Below, piece after piece: positions 32,857 to 41,465 of a DNA stretch of 64,000 nucleotides (positions are counted from its first letter, which is position 1; every line of letters starts with the position of its first letter). The notes below the pieces were generated by a model. That model saw only the letters and a list, made by a program, of their open reading frames with translations. It did not search any database and was not told the DNA's origin. The stretch is from Candidatus Rokuibacteriota bacterium (GTDB lineage: Bacteria > Methylomirabilota > Methylomirabilia > Rokubacteriales > CSP1-6), in the NCBI GenBank assembly GCA_003220435.1, contig QHSL01000064.1:1-64000 (forward strand), in the 5' to 3' direction. A program made the position numbers and the translations under genes.

Positions 32857-33845
32857 GGCGTCAGGTGCACCGCCGTCCGGACGTCCTTCATCGTGGCCTG
32901 GGCGACCGTGCGCGCGCGACGTGACCCCTCGTGCAGGAGCTCGACGATCGTGGCCGTCTTCTCCGCGTAGACCTGCCGCCGCTCGCGGATCGCCGCCAGG
33001 GGCGGCAGCATGTGCTTGAGCAGGACGTCCTTGCAATCCAGGCAGCCGATCGACGCCGTCCGGCATCCGGTGGCGCACGCCTCGCGATCGGACGGGGGCG
33101 TGAAGATCTTGTGCAGGTCGAACACCGGGCAGATGTCGGGGTTGCCGGGGTCCGAGCGCCGCTTGCGCGCCGGATCCGTCACCATGGGGCGGATCTTGCG
33201 TGTGATGATCTCCGCGGTGTCGGAGAGCTCGATCGTGTTGTTGTACGACTTCGACATCTTGCGGCCGTCGGTGCCCGGCACCTTGGGAATCTCGGTCAGC
33301 TTCACTTCCGGCTCCGGGAACACCGGGCCGAACGTGTTGTTGAACCGCCGCGCCACCTCGCGCGTGAGCTCGACGTGGGGCGCCTGATCGATGCCGACCG
33401 GTACCCACTTCGGCCGATACATCAAGATGTCGGCGGCCTGCAACAGCGGGTAGCCGAGCAGGCCGTACGACGGCGACTCCAGGTGCTGCTGCTCGATGCG
33501 CTCCCGGTAGGTCGGGACGCGCTCGAGCCAGGTCACCGGCGTGGTCATCGAGAACAGAAGGTGGAGCTCGGCGTGCTCCGGCACGAGCGACTGGATGAAA
33601 AGCGTCGAGCGCTCCGGATCGAGCCCCGCCCCGAGCCAGTCAGCGACCATCTCGACGGCGTTCGCCGGGACGTCCGACGTGTCGAGGTCGTCGGTGAGCG
33701 CGTGCCAGTCGGCGACGAAGTAAAAGCAGTCCAGCTCGTCCTGCAGCTTCACCCAGTTCGCCAGGGCCCCCAGGTAATTGCCCAGGTGGACCTTGCCGCT
33801 CGGTCGCATCCCCGACAGCACGCGGTCCTTCCCCACTCCGGCCAT
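32853..33845 (-). CDS. trpS: Tryptophanyl-tRNA synthetase
   Basis: The 330-residue class I synthetase starts MAGVGKDRVLSGMRPSGKVHLGNYLGAL, which holds the HIGH-type HLGN. It has YFVADWHALT, YPLLQAADIL, PVGIDQAPHVELTRE and KMSKS in GRKMSKSYNN. An insertion with four Cys (CATGCRTASIGCLDCK) near the C-terminus is typical of bacterial TrpRS forms that may carry a metal or Fe-S cluster. The ATG overlaps the stop of the preceding glycosyltransferase by one base. Confidence 0.97.
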   Translation of the reverse strand: MAGVGKDRVLSGMRPSGKVHLGNYLGALANWVKLQDELDCFYFVADWHALTDDLDTSDVPANAVEMVADWLGAGLDPERSTLFIQSLVPEHAELHLLFSMTTPVTWLERVPTYRERIEQQHLESPSYGLLGYPLLQAADILMYRPKWVPVGIDQAPHVELTREVARRFNNTFGPVFPEPEVKLTEIPKVPGTDGRKMSKSYNNTIELSDTAEIITRKIRPMVTDPARKRRSDPGNPDICPVFDLHKIFTPPSDREACATGCRTASIGCLDCKDVLLKHMLPPLAAIRERRQVYAEKTATIVELLHEGSRRARTVAQATMKDVRTAVHLTP

Positions 33846-34609
33846 CAGCCTTGGTCGCTCTCTTTCTGACGCTCCCACGCCTTCACCGATCGGATGAGCA
33901 CATAGTACGCGTAGAGGCTAGCCAGAAGAAAGCCTCGCGCCCCGTCGAGGAAGCCGCGACGGAGGACATACATCGCGAGGAACCGGCCGAGCGGCCGCAG
34001 CACCATGTCGCTCGCCCGTGCGCGCTTACCGCTCCGCAGCCACTCCTCGGCGGCGAGGGTCGAGTAGCGGTCGGCGCGCGCGAGGAAGTCGGAGACGTCG
34101 CGATAGCTCCGATGGATCAGCGGGCCCTCGAGCCGGCCGACACTGCCCGTCACGTCCACCGACTCGTGGACGGCGCGCTCGACGAACCGGCCGCGGCCGC
34201 GCCGGAAGAGTCGGATCTGCCAGTCCGGCCAGAGCCCACCGTGCCGGATCCACTGCCCCCAGAACATGTTGCGCCGGGGGGTACGGTAGCCGTCGTGCGG
34301 CCCGCCGGCGGCGAGCACGCGCGCGATCTCGCCGCGAAGCTCGGGCGAGACCAGCTCGTCGGCGTCGAGCGAGAGGATCCAGTCGCCGCCCGCCTCTCCG
34401 ATCGCGAAGTTCTTCTGCGCGGCGAAGCCTGGCCATGGACGCACGATCACGCGATCGGTGAACTCGCGGGCGATCTGCACGGTCTTGTCCTGCGACAGCG
34501 CGTCGACGACGATCAGCTCATCCGCCCACGCCGCGCTCTCCAGGCACGCGCGCAGCCGCTCCTCTTCGTTGAGCGTGACGACGACGACCGAGAGCCGCCG
34601 GCGGGTCAT
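33845..34609 (-). CDS. waaE: GT2 glycosyltransferase, WaaE/KdtX-like LPS core enzyme
   Basis: The 254-residue GT-A protein has LSVVVVTLNEEERLRACLES, ELIVVDALSQDKTVQIA, and GDWILSLDADELVSPEL with the DxD metal site. WGQWIRHGGLWPDWQIRLFRRGRGRFVE and VHESV are typical of the WaaE/KdtX group that adds glucose to the first heptose of the LPS core. A C-terminal membrane-associated helix is likely (GFLLASLYAYYVLI). ATG 34609 overlaps the waaC stop (ATGA). The donor sugar is inferred from the family. Confidence 0.85.
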   Translation of the reverse strand: MTRRRLSVVVVTLNEEERLRACLESAAWADELIVVDALSQDKTVQIAREFTDRVIVRPWPGFAAQKNFAIGEAGGDWILSLDADELVSPELRGEIARVLAAGGPHDGYRTPRRNMFWGQWIRHGGLWPDWQIRLFRRGRGRFVERAVHESVDVTGSVGRLEGPLIHRSYRDVSDFLARADRYSTLAAEEWLRSGKRARASDMVLRPLGRFLAMYVLRRGFLDGARGFLLASLYAYYVLIRSVKAWERQKESDQG

Positions 34610-35736
34610 AGAACCTTTGAAGGGCTCGCCTCGCCGGCGGCACCGTCTCGGCTCGCACTGCCTTGAACCTTTGAAGGGCTCGCCTCGCCGGCGGCACCGT
34701 CTCGGCTCGCATTCCCATTCGGGCTCGTCTCGCGCTCGAGGGCATCCACGACCGCGCGGAAGACGATCTCGACGGCGAGCCCAGTCATGGTCCCGTCCGG
34801 GCTGGCGAGGGCACGGTGGACCTGGCCGTACGGTCCGTTGCGGGCGGCCGATGTCGGGCCATAGAGGCCGACGCACGGCGTACCGAGGGCCGCCGCCATG
34901 TGCAACGGCCCGGTGTCGCCGGCCACCAGAACGCTCGCGCGTCTCAGCACCGCCAGCAGCTCGTCGAGGCTCGTCGGGGGGGCGAGGGCCGCGCGGCCAG
35001 CCATGTCGTCGCCCGCGATCGTGCGCGCCTCGCCGAGCTCGTGCGGTCCCCAGGTGACCAGCACCGAAGCCTTGGCGTCGTGGACGAGCCGGCGCGCGAG
35101 CCCGCGGAAGTGGACGGCTGGCCAGCGCTTGTCGGGCCGACCAGCGCCGGGATTGAGGACGACGAGGCGGTCGCGCGACTTGAGGCCCGCGCCCGCGAGG
35201 AACTCCTCCACTCGCTCCTCGGCCGCGTCGTCGGTCGGCAAGGAGAACTCGGCCGCGGCGGCGCGCACGCCGAGCGGCTCCACTAGCGACAGATACCGGT
35301 CGACGACGTGTTGGGCGGACGGCGGCGGCGTCACGCGGCGATTCGAGAAGAGCGTGTTCAGGGGTTCACGACAGTGCGTGGCCGCGAAGCCGATCCGCAG
35401 CGGCGCCCGCGTCGCCGCGGCGATCACGCCGCTCTTGACCAGCCCTTGCAGGTCGATCGCCACGTCGAACCGTGAGGCGCGCAGGTGGCGTCCGAGCGCA
35501 ACCAGCGCGCCCGTCGTCTCCGCGACGACCAGCGGCGAGCGGAAGCGACGCCAGCCGCGGGTGTCGACGGGCACGACCTCGCTCAGCGCGACGTTCCCGC
35601 GGAGCACGGCCGCCTCGCGGCGCTCGACGATCCACGCGAGCCGCGCCTGCGGCAGCGCGGTCCGCAGCGCGGCCGCCACCGGCAGCGCGTGGACGACGTC
35701 GCCGATCGAGGACAGCTTGACGAGCGCAATGTTCAT
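34606..35736 (-). CDS. waaC: LPS heptosyltransferase I-like (GT9)
   Basis: This 376-residue GT9 enzyme starts [24 protein letters not shown]. It has [26 protein letters not shown] and [26 protein letters not shown], the heptosyltransferase nucleotide-sugar site. It should add the first heptose to Kdo-lipid A. The last 34 residues are a duplicated 18-residue unit ([14 protein letters not shown]) not found in the family, encoded by a 54-bp direct repeat. ATGA-type overlaps join it to the genes on both sides. Confidence 0.9.
   Translation of the reverse strand: MNIALVKLSSIGDVVHALPVAAALRTALPQARLAWIVERREAAVLRGNVALSEVVPVDTRGWRRFRSPLVVAETTGALVALGRHLRASRFDVAIDLQGLVKSGVIAAATRAPLRIGFAATHCREPLNTLFSNRRVTPPPSAQHVVDRYLSLVEPLGVRAAAAEFSLPTDDAAEERVEEFLAGAGLKSRDRLVVLNPGAGRPDKRWPAVHFRGLARRLVHDAKASVLVTWGPHELGEARTIAGDDMAGRAALAPPTSLDELLAVLRRASVLVAGDTGPLHMAAALGTPCVGLYGPTSAARNGPYGQVHRALASPDGTMTGLAVEIVFRAVVDALERETSPNGNASRDGAAGEASPSKVQGSASRDGAAGEASPSKVL
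34611..34711 (-). repeat. 54-bp tandem duplication in the waaC 3' end
   Basis: A 47-bp segment (34611-34657) recurs exactly at 34665-34711, giving a 54-bp period that keeps the waaC frame. It begins one base upstream of the downstream gene's ATG (34609). Confidence 0.95.
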
Positions 35737-36197
35737 CGGAACTGCTCGAGGATGCGGGCGATCAGATCGCGCGACGAGTGGTCCTTGGGGTCGCCGACGA
35801 TCTCGATCCGGCCCCCGACCGCCTGGACCGTCGCCGCTTCGGGCACCGAACCGGGACGATAGTCCGTCCCCTTGGCGTGGACGTGGGGCCGGAGCGACGC
35901 GACCAGCCGGTCGGCGGTGTCCTCTTCGAACACGACGACGTGATCGACCTCGCGGAGCGAGAGCAAGATCTCGGCGCGCTCGGCGGCCGGCATCAGCGGG
36001 CGTCCTCGTCCCTTCAGGCGGGCCACCGCCGCGTCCGAGTTGATCCCGACGAACAAGACGTCGCCGAGCTTTCGGGCGGCGCGCAAGTAGCGGACGTGAC
36101 CGACGTGAAGCAGATCGAAGCAGCCGTTCGCCAGCACGATGCGCTTGCGCTCGGCCCGAAGGCGGTCGGCCAGCGCAACCGCCTCATCAAGAGTCAA
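35733..36197 (-). CDS. rfaE2: D-glycero-beta-D-manno-heptose 1-phosphate adenylyltransferase
   Basis: This 154-residue nucleotidyltransferase has [25 protein letters not shown] with the HxGH motif, [14 protein letters not shown], and [14 protein letters not shown]. It converts heptose 1-phosphate and ATP to ADP-heptose in LPS precursor synthesis. It corresponds to the C-terminal half of E. coli HldE, here a separate gene overlapping the kinase gene by 11 bp. Confidence 0.95.
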   Translation of the reverse strand: MTLDEAVALADRLRAERKRIVLANGCFDLLHVGHVRYLRAARKLGDVLFVGINSDAAVARLKGRGRPLMPAAERAEILLSLREVDHVVVFEEDTADRLVASLRPHVHAKGTDYRPGSVPEAATVQAVGGRIEIVGDPKDHSSRDLIARILEQFR

Positions 36198-37191
36198 GGC
36201 CGAGCGCCTGCCGGAGCTCCGCGCGTGAAACCGTGCCGGTGCCGCGCTTCATCACGACCACGCCGCCCGCGACGTTCGCCAGCAACGCCGCCTCGATCGG
36301 CGTCGCACCGGCCGCCAGCGCCAGCGTGAACGTGCTGATCACCGTGTCACCGGCGCCGGTGACGTCGGCGATCTCGTCGGTGCCGTGGATGGGAATGAAT
36401 GTCGTGGCGCCGTCGCGCTCGAGCAGGGCCATGCCCCGGCTGCCCCGCGTGACCAGCAGGATCCGCGCGTCCAGCCGCTCGAGCAGGTGCCGCCCGGCCT
36501 TCTCGACCGCGCGCTCGTCGTCCACGGGCACGCCGGTGAGCTGCTCGAGCTCGGCCTCGTTGGGCGTGGCCGCCGTCACCCCGCTGAATCGCGGGAGTTG
36601 GTAGCGGCTGTCGGTACTGACGATCGCGTTGCCGCTGCCGGCGATCTTCTTGACACACTCGAAGAGGCGCGGCGTGACCGTGCCGTAGCCGTAGTCCGAA
36701 ATCACGACCGCGGCGGCGCCGGGCGCCAGCGCGGTGAGCCGATCGAGCAGCGCGTCCTCGGTGGTGGGCTGCGGCTCGCCGGCCGGCTCACGATCCAGGC
36801 GGACCACCTGCTGGCGCGTCGCCTGGTAGCCACCGGCCATGATCCGCGTCTTCACCGGTGTCCGCCGGCCGCGCTCGACGACGACCCCGTCCGTGGAGAT
36901 CCCGGCGCCGTGGAAGAGCGCGATGAGCTCCTCGCCGGCATCATCGGCGCCGATCACGCCGATCGGCACCACCCGAGCGCCGAGCGCATGGACATTGTGC
37001 GCCGCGTTCGCCGCACCGCCCAGCAGCACCTCGCGCTCGGAGAAGCGCAGGATCAGCACCGGCGCCTCGCGCGAGATCCGGGCCGGCTTGCCGAAGAGAT
37101 ACTCGTCGGCGATCAGGTCGCCGAGCACGACGACAACCGGCCGGTCCAGCCGATCGATGACCGCCCGCATCCCAGGCGTCACCGCGGTCAC
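36187..37191 (-). CDS. rfaE1: D-glycero-beta-D-manno-heptose-7-phosphate kinase
   Basis: The 334-residue PfkB-family kinase starts at GTG 37191 in a GTGA overlap with gmhB. It has [57 protein letters not shown] and the C-terminal ATP/anion-hole motif [20 protein letters not shown]. It makes heptose 1,7-bisphosphate, the substrate of the adjacent gmhB product. It is the N-terminal half of HldE as a separate protein. Confidence 0.95.
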   Translation of the reverse strand: MTAVTPGMRAVIDRLDRPVVVVLGDLIADEYLFGKPARISREAPVLILRFSEREVLLGGAANAAHNVHALGARVVPIGVIGADDAGEELIALFHGAGISTDGVVVERGRRTPVKTRIMAGGYQATRQQVVRLDREPAGEPQPTTEDALLDRLTALAPGAAAVVISDYGYGTVTPRLFECVKKIAGSGNAIVSTDSRYQLPRFSGVTAATPNEAELEQLTGVPVDDERAVEKAGRHLLERLDARILLVTRGSRGMALLERDGATTFIPIHGTDEIADVTGAGDTVISTFTLALAAGATPIEAALLANVAGGVVVMKRGTGTVSRAELRQALGLDS

Positions 37192-37775
37192 GAGCGCTGG
37201 CTCTCGATCGCCCACTCGACCGCGCCGAGCAGGTCCTCGGCCACGTGGTCGGGCGCCACCGCCAATGTGTCCCGCCGGTATTCCCACTCGCCAAGTCCGT
37301 AGCCCGTCAGGACAAGAACGGCCCGCGCGCCGACGGCCCGGGCGGCCTCGAGGTCCGAGCCCCTGTCGCCGACCAGCGTCGCGCGGGAGAGATCGAGCCC
37401 GAGCTCCTCGGCCGCGCGCAGAAGCAGCCCGGGTTTGGGCTTGCGGCAGTCGCATGCCATCCGGTACGGCGGCGCGCCTTCGGTCGGGTGGTGGGTGCAG
37501 ACGTAGATCGCGTCCAGGTGCGCGCCGTCGTCCTTGAGCTGGGATAGGAGCGAGCCGTTCACCGCCGCGAGGATCTCCTCGGAGAAGTATCCGCGAGCGA
37601 GCCCCGCCTGGTTGGTGACAACGACCGCGGCGAAGCCGGCGCCGTTCAGTCGGCGGATCGCTTCGGCCGATCGCGGCAGGAGTCGAAGTCGCCGGGGGTG
37701 GTTCACGTAACCGACTTCTTCGGTGAGCGTCCCGTCACGATCCATGAACACCACGGGCCGACGGACCACGAGCAA
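37188..37775 (-). CDS. gmhB: D-glycero-D-manno-heptose 1,7-bisphosphate phosphatase
   Basis: This 195-residue HAD phosphatase has FMDRDGTLTEEVGYVNHP (nucleophile DxDGT), VVTNQAGLARGYF, a zinc-binding C-x-HHP...CDCRKPKPG loop and LVGDRGSDLEAARAVG. It removes the 7-phosphate in ADP-heptose synthesis. The start is uncertain (TTG 37775 or in-frame GTG codons just downstream). With rfaE1 and rfaE2 it provides three steps of the pathway; gmhA is not in the window. Confidence 0.94.
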   Translation of the reverse strand: MLVVRRPVVFMDRDGTLTEEVGYVNHPRRLRLLPRSAEAIRRLNGAGFAAVVVTNQAGLARGYFSEEILAAVNGSLLSQLKDDGAHLDAIYVCTHHPTEGAPPYRMACDCRKPKPGLLLRAAEELGLDLSRATLVGDRGSDLEAARAVGARAVLVLTGYGLGEWEYRRDTLAVAPDHVAEDLLGAVEWAIESQRS

Positions 37776-37800
37776 AGTGTAAGCTCCGAAGCCTGATTTC

Positions 37801-38910
37801 TCAAGGAAAATCGCATCTTGCGTGGCTCAAGCGATCGTAGATCCGCGTGAACCCGCTGACCTGCGCACGGTATGTGAAAGGTTCTGCAGACCGGCGGGCC
37901 GCCTCGCCGACGTCGCGCGCGGAGCCCTCGCGGAAGCGCGCGAGCGCCGCCGCGACGGCCGAAGCGTCGGTCGGGTCGACGACGGCTCCGTTGAGACCGT
38001 CGGCGATCACCTCCGCTCCCCCCGCCTTGGCGCTCGCGACGACGGGGAGACCCGAGGCGAGCGCTTCGAGATGGACGTTGCCGAAGGGCTCGTACCGGCT
38101 CGGCAGCACGACCAGGTCGGCCGCCGCATACCATCGCTCGGGATCGGGCCGCGCACCGAGCCAGGCGATGCGCGGGCCGACGCCCGCGCGCGCCGCCGCC
38201 GCGCGATAGGGCCGCGGGTCGCCCTTGCCGACGACGAGGAGGCGGCTCTCGCGATCCGAGAGCTTCGCAAACGCCTCGATCGCCGTCGCGAGCCCCTTGC
38301 GCTCGAACCCGCTGCCGACGAACAGGACGGTCCAGGCGTCGGACGGCACGCCGGCCTCGCCGCGCGCAGCGGCGCGATGCGTCGCGCGGTTGCGGGGATG
38401 AAAGCGCTCGAGGTCCACCCCGTTGTACACCACGGTGAGGCGCTCCCCGGCCACGCCGTAGAGCAACCCGATCTCGCGGCGCCCAGCGTCGGAGATCGCG
38501 ACGATCTGCGGCGTTCGCGCGAAGACGCGTCGCTCGAGGGCCAGGACGATCCGATGATAGAGCCCGCGGGCCCGCGGTCGATGCTCGCTGGCCAGATACC
38601 CGCGGTGGCACCCTTCGCCCGCGCGGTAGACGTCCTGGCGAAGCGTGCGCTCGTGGCTCTGAACGATGTCCCAGGTTCCCCGCGCGGTCGCGACGCGCGC
38701 GTTCATCGCCAGCGCCAGCGCACGCGCCGCCGCCGGCAAGGGCGGCAACGGCAGCGTGTGGAGCGTCACGCCCTTCACGGGCGCCTGGCCCCGCGGGCTC
38801 AACAGATGGACGTCGTATCCGTGGTCGACCAGCGCGGCGACGAGGCCCGCCGTCGCGCGCTCGACGCCGCCGTGCAGGGCGAACGGCCGCGCGATGATCA
38901 GGAGCTTCAC
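37801..38910 (-). CDS. GT4 glycosyltransferase, WaaG-like
   Basis: This 369-residue GT-B enzyme starts at GTG 38910. The N-terminal acceptor domain has LLIIARPFALHGGVERATAGL and IVQSHERTLRQDVYRAGEGCH, a segment typical of LPS core glucosyltransferase WaaG. The donor domain has VLFVGSGFERKGLATAIEAFA and SRYEPFGNVHLEALASGLPVV with the E-x7-E motif. It probably adds glucose to heptose of the LPS core. A repeat block lies directly upstream of its start. Confidence 0.85.
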   Translation of the reverse strand: MKLLIIARPFALHGGVERATAGLVAALVDHGYDVHLLSPRGQAPVKGVTLHTLPLPPLPAAARALALAMNARVATARGTWDIVQSHERTLRQDVYRAGEGCHRGYLASEHRPRARGLYHRIVLALERRVFARTPQIVAISDAGRREIGLLYGVAGERLTVVYNGVDLERFHPRNRATHRAAARGEAGVPSDAWTVLFVGSGFERKGLATAIEAFAKLSDRESRLLVVGKGDPRPYRAAAARAGVGPRIAWLGARPDPERWYAAADLVVLPSRYEPFGNVHLEALASGLPVVASAKAGGAEVIADGLNGAVVDPTDASAVAAALARFREGSARDVGEAARRSAEPFTYRAQVSGFTRIYDRLSHARCDFP

Positions 38911-39230
38911 TGTAGCGGGTGCCGTGAGGCCGGCTTGGACTGCGGGTGGCCTGAGCGAGAAGCGACCCGGCTCCGCATGCCCGCTTCAGCGCTCTCGGCT
39001 TGCGAGCCCGGCTCGAGGTGCCGTGAGGCCGGCTTGGACCGCGGGTGGCCTGAGCGAGAAGCGACCCGGCTCCGCATGCCCGCTTCAGCGCTCTCGGCTT
39101 GCGAGCCCGGCTCGAGGTGACCTGAGGCCGGCTTGGACCGCGGGTGGCCTGAGAAAGATTCGACCCGGCTCCGTGGCGCCCGTTTCATCCCTGGAGATTC
39201 AGCGCTCTCGGTTTGCGAGCCCGGCACGAG
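38911..39230 (-). repeat. Three tandem copies of a 99-bp repeat between glycosyltransferase genes
   Basis: Copies start near 38921, 39020 and 39119 with a period of exactly 99 bp; the third is diverged and carries about 14 extra bases. The block fills 38911-39198, which holds no other gene, and its third copy runs into the 3' end of the upstream glycosyltransferase gene (stop at 39199). A related single copy lies at 19945-20020. The period is divisible by three, so a spurious repeat-encoded frame is open through it. Confidence 0.93.
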
Positions 39231-40344
39231 GCGCCAGACCGTCGATCAACGGGAACAGGGTCGCGCGCGCGGCGCGGAAGCTGTAGCGGGCGCCGCAGCG
39301 CTCGCGCGCGCTCCGGCCCAGCGCTGCGGCCTCGTCCTTGTTCTCCAGGAGCCGACGAACGGCGCCGGCGAGCGCCGGCACGTTCCCCGGCGGGACCAGA
39401 CATCCGCAGCCATCGAGGATCTCCGGGATCATCGAGACGGTGGTCGAGACGATGGGACGCGCGAGCGCCATCGCGTCGAAGAGCTTAGCGGGCACCTGAC
39501 CCAGAGTGTCGGTCGTCGCCCGCTGGGGCACCGCGACGACGTCGGCGGCGACGAGATAGCGGGGCACGTCGTCGAACGGGATCTCGCCGGTCATGCGCAC
39601 GTGCCGGAGCCCGGACCAGCGTCGCGCCTGGGCACTGGCGGGATCGACGCCGACGAGCACCAGGACCACCCCCGGTCCCAGGAGCCCGACCGCCTCCACC
39701 AGATCATTGACGCCCTTGTGCTCGCGCGGCGTCCCCAGAAACATGACGACCTTGCGAGCACTCACGTCCAGCCGGGTGCGCGACGCGGCGGGGTCGTAGC
39801 GGGCGGGGTCCCACGCGTCGGTGTCACGCACGTGGGGCAAAAACGTCCCGCCGAAGCGCTGCTCGAGGAAGCGCGAGGCCACGGTGACGGCGTCGGCGCA
39901 GCCCACGAGCTTCTCGGCCAACCACGTCCACGCGAGCCCGTTGGGATCGGCGAGGTTGAGGGCGCGTCCCACGCGGCCCCAGGCATCCGAGTGATAGAAG
40001 AAGCCGAGCTCCCAGTCGTCGATGTCGAGCACGAGCGGCCTCCGGCGACGGAGGCGCGCGAGCAGCGCGAGCCCGAAGCTCGTCGGCCGCGGCTTGGAGG
40101 CGAAGAGAACGTCGCCGTCAACGAGGTCGAGCACCTCACGGACGCGCCACGCGAACCCCGGGTAGCGCCCGGCTCTCACACCGCGATACTTGACGACGCC
40201 GTCGCGGGCCGGCGCCCAGACGCCGTCGCCGAGCTGGGCCCCGACGACGTCGACCTCGTAGCGAGGCGCCAGCAGGCGGGCGAGCAAGTCCGCACGGCCC
40301 GTCGCGTTGTCGGACAGGTCGGGCGCGAGGACGGAGATCTTCAC
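39199..40344 (-). CDS. Glycosyltransferase, GT4/GT1-like (first of three tandem)
   Basis: The 381-residue GT-B enzyme starts at GTG 40344, overlapping the preceding gene. It has ISVLAPDLSDNATGRADLLARLL, LDIDDWELGFFYHSD, VMFLGTPREHKGVNDLVEAV and TTDTLGQVPAKLFDAMALARPIVSTTV with the acidic donor-binding site. The C-terminus ends inside the tandem repeat (GLANRER). It probably extends a surface glycan or the outer core; donor and acceptor are not predictable from sequence. Confidence 0.8.
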   Translation of the reverse strand: MKISVLAPDLSDNATGRADLLARLLAPRYEVDVVGAQLGDGVWAPARDGVVKYRGVRAGRYPGFAWRVREVLDLVDGDVLFASKPRPTSFGLALLARLRRRRPLVLDIDDWELGFFYHSDAWGRVGRALNLADPNGLAWTWLAEKLVGCADAVTVASRFLEQRFGGTFLPHVRDTDAWDPARYDPAASRTRLDVSARKVVMFLGTPREHKGVNDLVEAVGLLGPGVVLVLVGVDPASAQARRWSGLRHVRMTGEIPFDDVPRYLVAADVVAVPQRATTDTLGQVPAKLFDAMALARPIVSTTVSMIPEILDGCGCLVPPGNVPALAGAVRRLLENKDEAAALGRSARERCGARYSFRAARATLFPLIDGLAPRAGLANRER

Positions 40345-41465
40345 GCGGCCCCGAGGGCCAACAGGCTCGCGTACCGGGCCTCGAGCGCGGCGGCGACGTG
40401 GGCGCCCGAGTATCGCGCCTCGACGAGTCGGCGCCCGCTCTCGCCCAGCCGCGCGCGCGCTTCGGGATCGCGCGCGAGACGCCCGAGGACGTCGGCGAGC
40501 GCCGCCGCGTCGCCAGCCGCCACCAGCGCCGCGTGCTCGCCGTCGGTCAGGACCTCGGGCACGACGCCCACTCGCGATGCGATCAACGGCCGCCCCGCGG
40601 CCAGGCACTCGAAGACCACACGCGACATCCCGTCGGACTCGAGCGGGACGTAGAGCGCCACGTCGAGCGCGGCCATCGCCGCGGCCAAGTTCTCGACGAA
40701 CCCGCCGATGCTGATCTGCGGCTCGAGCCCGGCTCCGCTGATCCTGGCGCGGAGGGCGTGCTCGCGACCCCCACGACCGAGGAAGACGAAGCGAAGTCGG
40801 ACGCCGCGCGCGTTGAGGCGGGCGGCGGCCTCGATCACGACCTCGTGGCCTTTCATGACGCGCAGTCCGGCAATCATGCCCACCAGCAGACCGTCGGGCC
40901 CGCCGCCCAGCGCTCGATAGACCTCGGGATCGCGCGGCTGCGGCCGGTAACGTTCGGTGTCGGCGCCCCCCGGTAGCGCGGCGACCCGGTCCGAGTCCAC
41001 GAGCCCCGCGGCGAGATACTGCCGCCGGATGGCGTCGGTCACCGTGACGACGAGCGCGGTCGCGCGACGATAGAGCCAGCGGTTCGCCGCGTGGGGTCTC
41101 ACGGCCTGGGCGATGTGGCGGGTCCGGACGAGTGGCCGCGGCGTGGCCGTCAGCCGGTTGGCGACGGCGGCGAGCCAGTGCTCCTTGCCGCGGTGGACGT
41201 GAACCACGTCGGCCGTCGTCATCATGGCGCGAAGACGCCGCACGTCCTGCCCGTCGGTGACGGGCTGCACGCCGCCCGCGAGGGCAAGCGTGGTCACGCA
41301 CTGGACGCCCTCCGCGCGCGCGCGATCGATCACCTGCGTTTCCGTGCCGGCGCGGCAGGCGAGCGTCACGGCGTGGCCGCGCCGCTCGAGCTCGCGCGTG
41401 ATCCGCGCCGCCCAATAGGCGTCGGACGACCACCCGCGGCAGGACATGAGCTGGAGGACTCTCAC
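40341..41465 (-). CDS. Glycosyltransferase, GT4 family (second of three tandem)
   Basis: The 374-residue GT-B protein starts at GTG 41465 in a GTGA overlap. It has VLQLMSCRGWSSDAYWAARI, DVVHVHRGKEHWLAAV, GMIAGLRVMKGHEVVIEAAARL and VPLESDGMSRVVFECLAAGRPLIASRVGVVPEVLTDG. It is related to its two neighbours, suggesting old tandem duplication and specialisation in one glycan pathway. Confidence 0.85.
   Translation of the reverse strand: MRVLQLMSCRGWSSDAYWAARITRELERRGHAVTLACRAGTETQVIDRARAEGVQCVTTLALAGGVQPVTDGQDVRRLRAMMTTADVVHVHRGKEHWLAAVANRLTATPRPLVRTRHIAQAVRPHAANRWLYRRATALVVTVTDAIRRQYLAAGLVDSDRVAALPGGADTERYRPQPRDPEVYRALGGGPDGLLVGMIAGLRVMKGHEVVIEAAARLNARGVRLRFVFLGRGGREHALRARISGAGLEPQISIGGFVENLAAAMAALDVALYVPLESDGMSRVVFECLAAGRPLIASRVGVVPEVLTDGEHAALVAAGDAAALADVLGRLARDPEARARLGESGRRLVEARYSGAHVAAALEARYASLLALGAA

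Noticed and set aside
38907-39227. A 106-codon minus-strand frame through the tandem repeat block
   Set aside because: It exists only because the 99-bp period is a multiple of three; the product is the translated repeat.
38911-39230. CRISPR array
   Set aside because: Units are 99 bp and adjoin one another without unique spacers, and no cas genes are present.
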